From: Spirochaetales bacterium
GTDB taxonomy: Bacteria > Spirochaetota > Spirochaetia > Sphaerochaetales > Sphaerochaetaceae
DNA length: 6,311 nucleotides
Assembly: GCA_017475725.1 (NCBI GenBank)
Contig: JAFVFA010000042.1
Span: 1-6,311 of the forward strand
Direction of reading: 5' to 3'
The position numbers and the translations under genes were made by a program. How positions within the stretch are numbered: the first letter of the stretch is position 1; every line of letters starts with the position of its first letter. The notes under the pieces were generated by a model that had not been told where the DNA came from, did not search any database, and saw nothing but the letters and a program-made list of their open reading frames with translations. Positions 5,491-6,311 of this stretch are shown one piece after another.

Positions 5491-6311
5491 AGATCTTTCT
5501 CTTGTCTATGACCCTGACCGCCTTGCCTTCGCTCCTTGCTATGGTCTTGGGAGCAACCAGATGCACATTCGCATAGATACCGAGCATGGCCTTGAGCTCC
5601 GCAACAAGGGTCTTCTCCTGTGCGGTTCTCTTTCCGAGGCTGTCGGAGAAGTTCTCAGGCGTCATCTCGATAAGGACATCGAGCGTGTCGCTGTTGTTCT
5701 CCCTGTCGACTATTATCTGGTAGTTGGCGGCATAGCCCTGCTGGATCAGAACCGTCTCTATCTGCGACGGGAAGACGTTCACACCCTTCACTATAAGCAT
5801 GTCGTCGCTTCTTCCCATAGGTCTGGACATCTTCACGAAGGTCCTGCCGCAGGAGCACTTCTCCTCTGACAGGATGCAGATGTCACGGGTCCTGTAACGG
5901 ATCAGAGGGAAACCCTTCTTTGTGAGGGATGTGAAGACAAGCTCGCCCTTGGAGCCCATAGGAAGCGGCTCAAGTGTGTTGGGGTCAATTATCTCGGCGT
6001 AGAAGTGGTCCTCATTGATGTGCATCCCGCTCTGTGCGCTGCACTCGTAGGCCACTCCAGGGCCGCTGAGCTCCGTCAGACCGTAGATGTCATGGGCCTT
6101 GATTCCAAGGGATTCCTCTATGGACCGCCTCATGTCATCGCTCCAGGCCTCGGCACCGAAGATACCGCGTCTGAGCCTGATCCTGTCGTTAAGTCCCCTC
6201 TCCTTTATGGTCTCGGCAAGGTATGCCGCATAGGATGGGGTGCAGCAGAGCACGGTTGACTGGAGGTCCTCCATGAACTGGAGCTGTCTGTCGGTGCTTC
6301 CGGAAGACATG
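5489..6311 (-). CDS. paaK: Phenylacetate-CoA ligase, PaaK family (N-terminal part beyond the window)
   Basis: Adenylate-forming enzyme that converts an aryl-acetate, ATP and CoA to the acyl-CoA, AMP and PPi in the cytosol. About 274 C-terminal residues of a ~430-residue protein are visible. The ATG at 6308-6310 is internal: PaaK proteins carry MSSGNT-like sequence mid-protein, so the gene continues past base 6311 and the ATP-binding SSGTTG loop is outside. Numbering from that Met: CCTPSYAAYLAE about 22-33, the acyl-adenylate motif YGLTEL 76-81, YRTRDI 139-144, a CSCGR motif 152-156, the hinge GRSDDMLIVKG 166-176, and the C-terminal catalytic Lys region EGKAVRVIDK (Lys263). This matches the small-domain swivel of the family. 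It is followed after 10 nt by a tandem-ACT gene. Substrate (phenylacetate, indoleacetate, hydroxyphenylacetate or another aromatic acid) cannot be told; in fermenting anaerobes such pairs often accompany indolepyruvate oxidoreductase genes, not seen here. Confidence 0.94.
   Translation of the reverse strand, partial: MSSGSTDRQLQFMEDLQSTVLCCTPSYAAYLAETIKERGLNDRIRLRRGIFGAEAWSDDMRRSIEESLGIKAHDIYGLTELSGPGVAYECSAQSGMHINEDHFYAEIIDPNTLEPLPMGSKGELVFTSLTKKGFPLIRYRTRDICILSEEKCSCGRTFVKMSRPMGRSDDMLIVKGVNVFPSQIETVLIQQGYAANYQIIVDRENNSDTLDVLIEMTPENFSDSLGKRTAQEKTLVAELKAMLGIYANVHLVAPKTIARSEGKAVRVIDKRKI

Noticed and set aside
5372..5869. 165-codon plus-strand open frame opposite the ACT and paaK genes
   Set aside because: It spans the junction of two well-supported minus-strand genes, has no ribosome binding site that I can see, and no recognisable motif.
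5489..6310. paaK starting at the ATG at 6308-6310
   Set aside because: MSSG(N/S)T is an internal PaaK motif and the ATP-binding N-terminal half would be missing; the gene is cut by the window edge.

Overview
The window looks like a chromosomal piece of an anaerobic prokaryote, most likely a bacterium. Shine-Dalgarno motifs sit in front of several starts (folA, surE, the ORF6N gene, the ACT gene). ThyA, DHFR and NrnA resemble Firmicutes/Tenericutes-type proteins. The host-like genes are GC-rich (34 of 60 bases G/C at 1021-1080) and use AGG/AGA for arginine and ATA for isoleucine freely. Some anaerobic archaea share the PaaK-ACT gene pair and similar codon habits, so the lineage is only a tentative call.

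Layout. (1) 1-2196, plus strand: a tight operon of thyA (5' end cut by the window edge), folA and a DHH-family nrnA, with a 14-nt gap and then an 8-nt overlap. (2) About 2190-3400: an AT-rich island (20 of 60 G/C at 2521-2580, 18 of 60 at 3241-3300). It carries one minus-strand gene encoding an ORF6N DNA-binding domain joined to a C-terminal phospholipase-D/HKD-like domain, then an AT-rich gene-free spacer. (3) 3351-5074, plus strand: a second, diverged nrnA paralog translationally coupled to surE by an ATGA overlap. (4) 5038-6311, minus strand: a tandem-ACT-domain protein downstream of a phenylacetate-CoA ligase (PaaK), whose N-terminal part lies beyond the window. surE and the ACT gene converge and overlap by 37 nt.

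How the genes fit together. ThyA makes dTMP and leaves dihydrofolate, which FolA reduces back to tetrahydrofolate. The NrnA proteins (nanoRNA and pAp hydrolysis) and SurE (nucleoside monophosphate phosphatase) belong to nucleotide turnover, so the plus-strand genes form a nucleotide-metabolism cluster. The simplest reading is that an ancestral thyA-folA-nrnA-nrnA-surE run was split by insertion of the AT-rich ORF6N cargo gene. PaaK-ACT is a separate aryl-acid activation unit.

The points most worth a second look are: the second NrnA has Tyr in place of the second metal-binding Asp of DHH motif I while its other motifs are intact; the solitary ORF6N-HKD gene sits exactly between the two paralogs; and the second nrnA has an AT-rich start region. 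I see no RNA genes, CRISPR array, insertion sequence or convincing intrinsic terminator.
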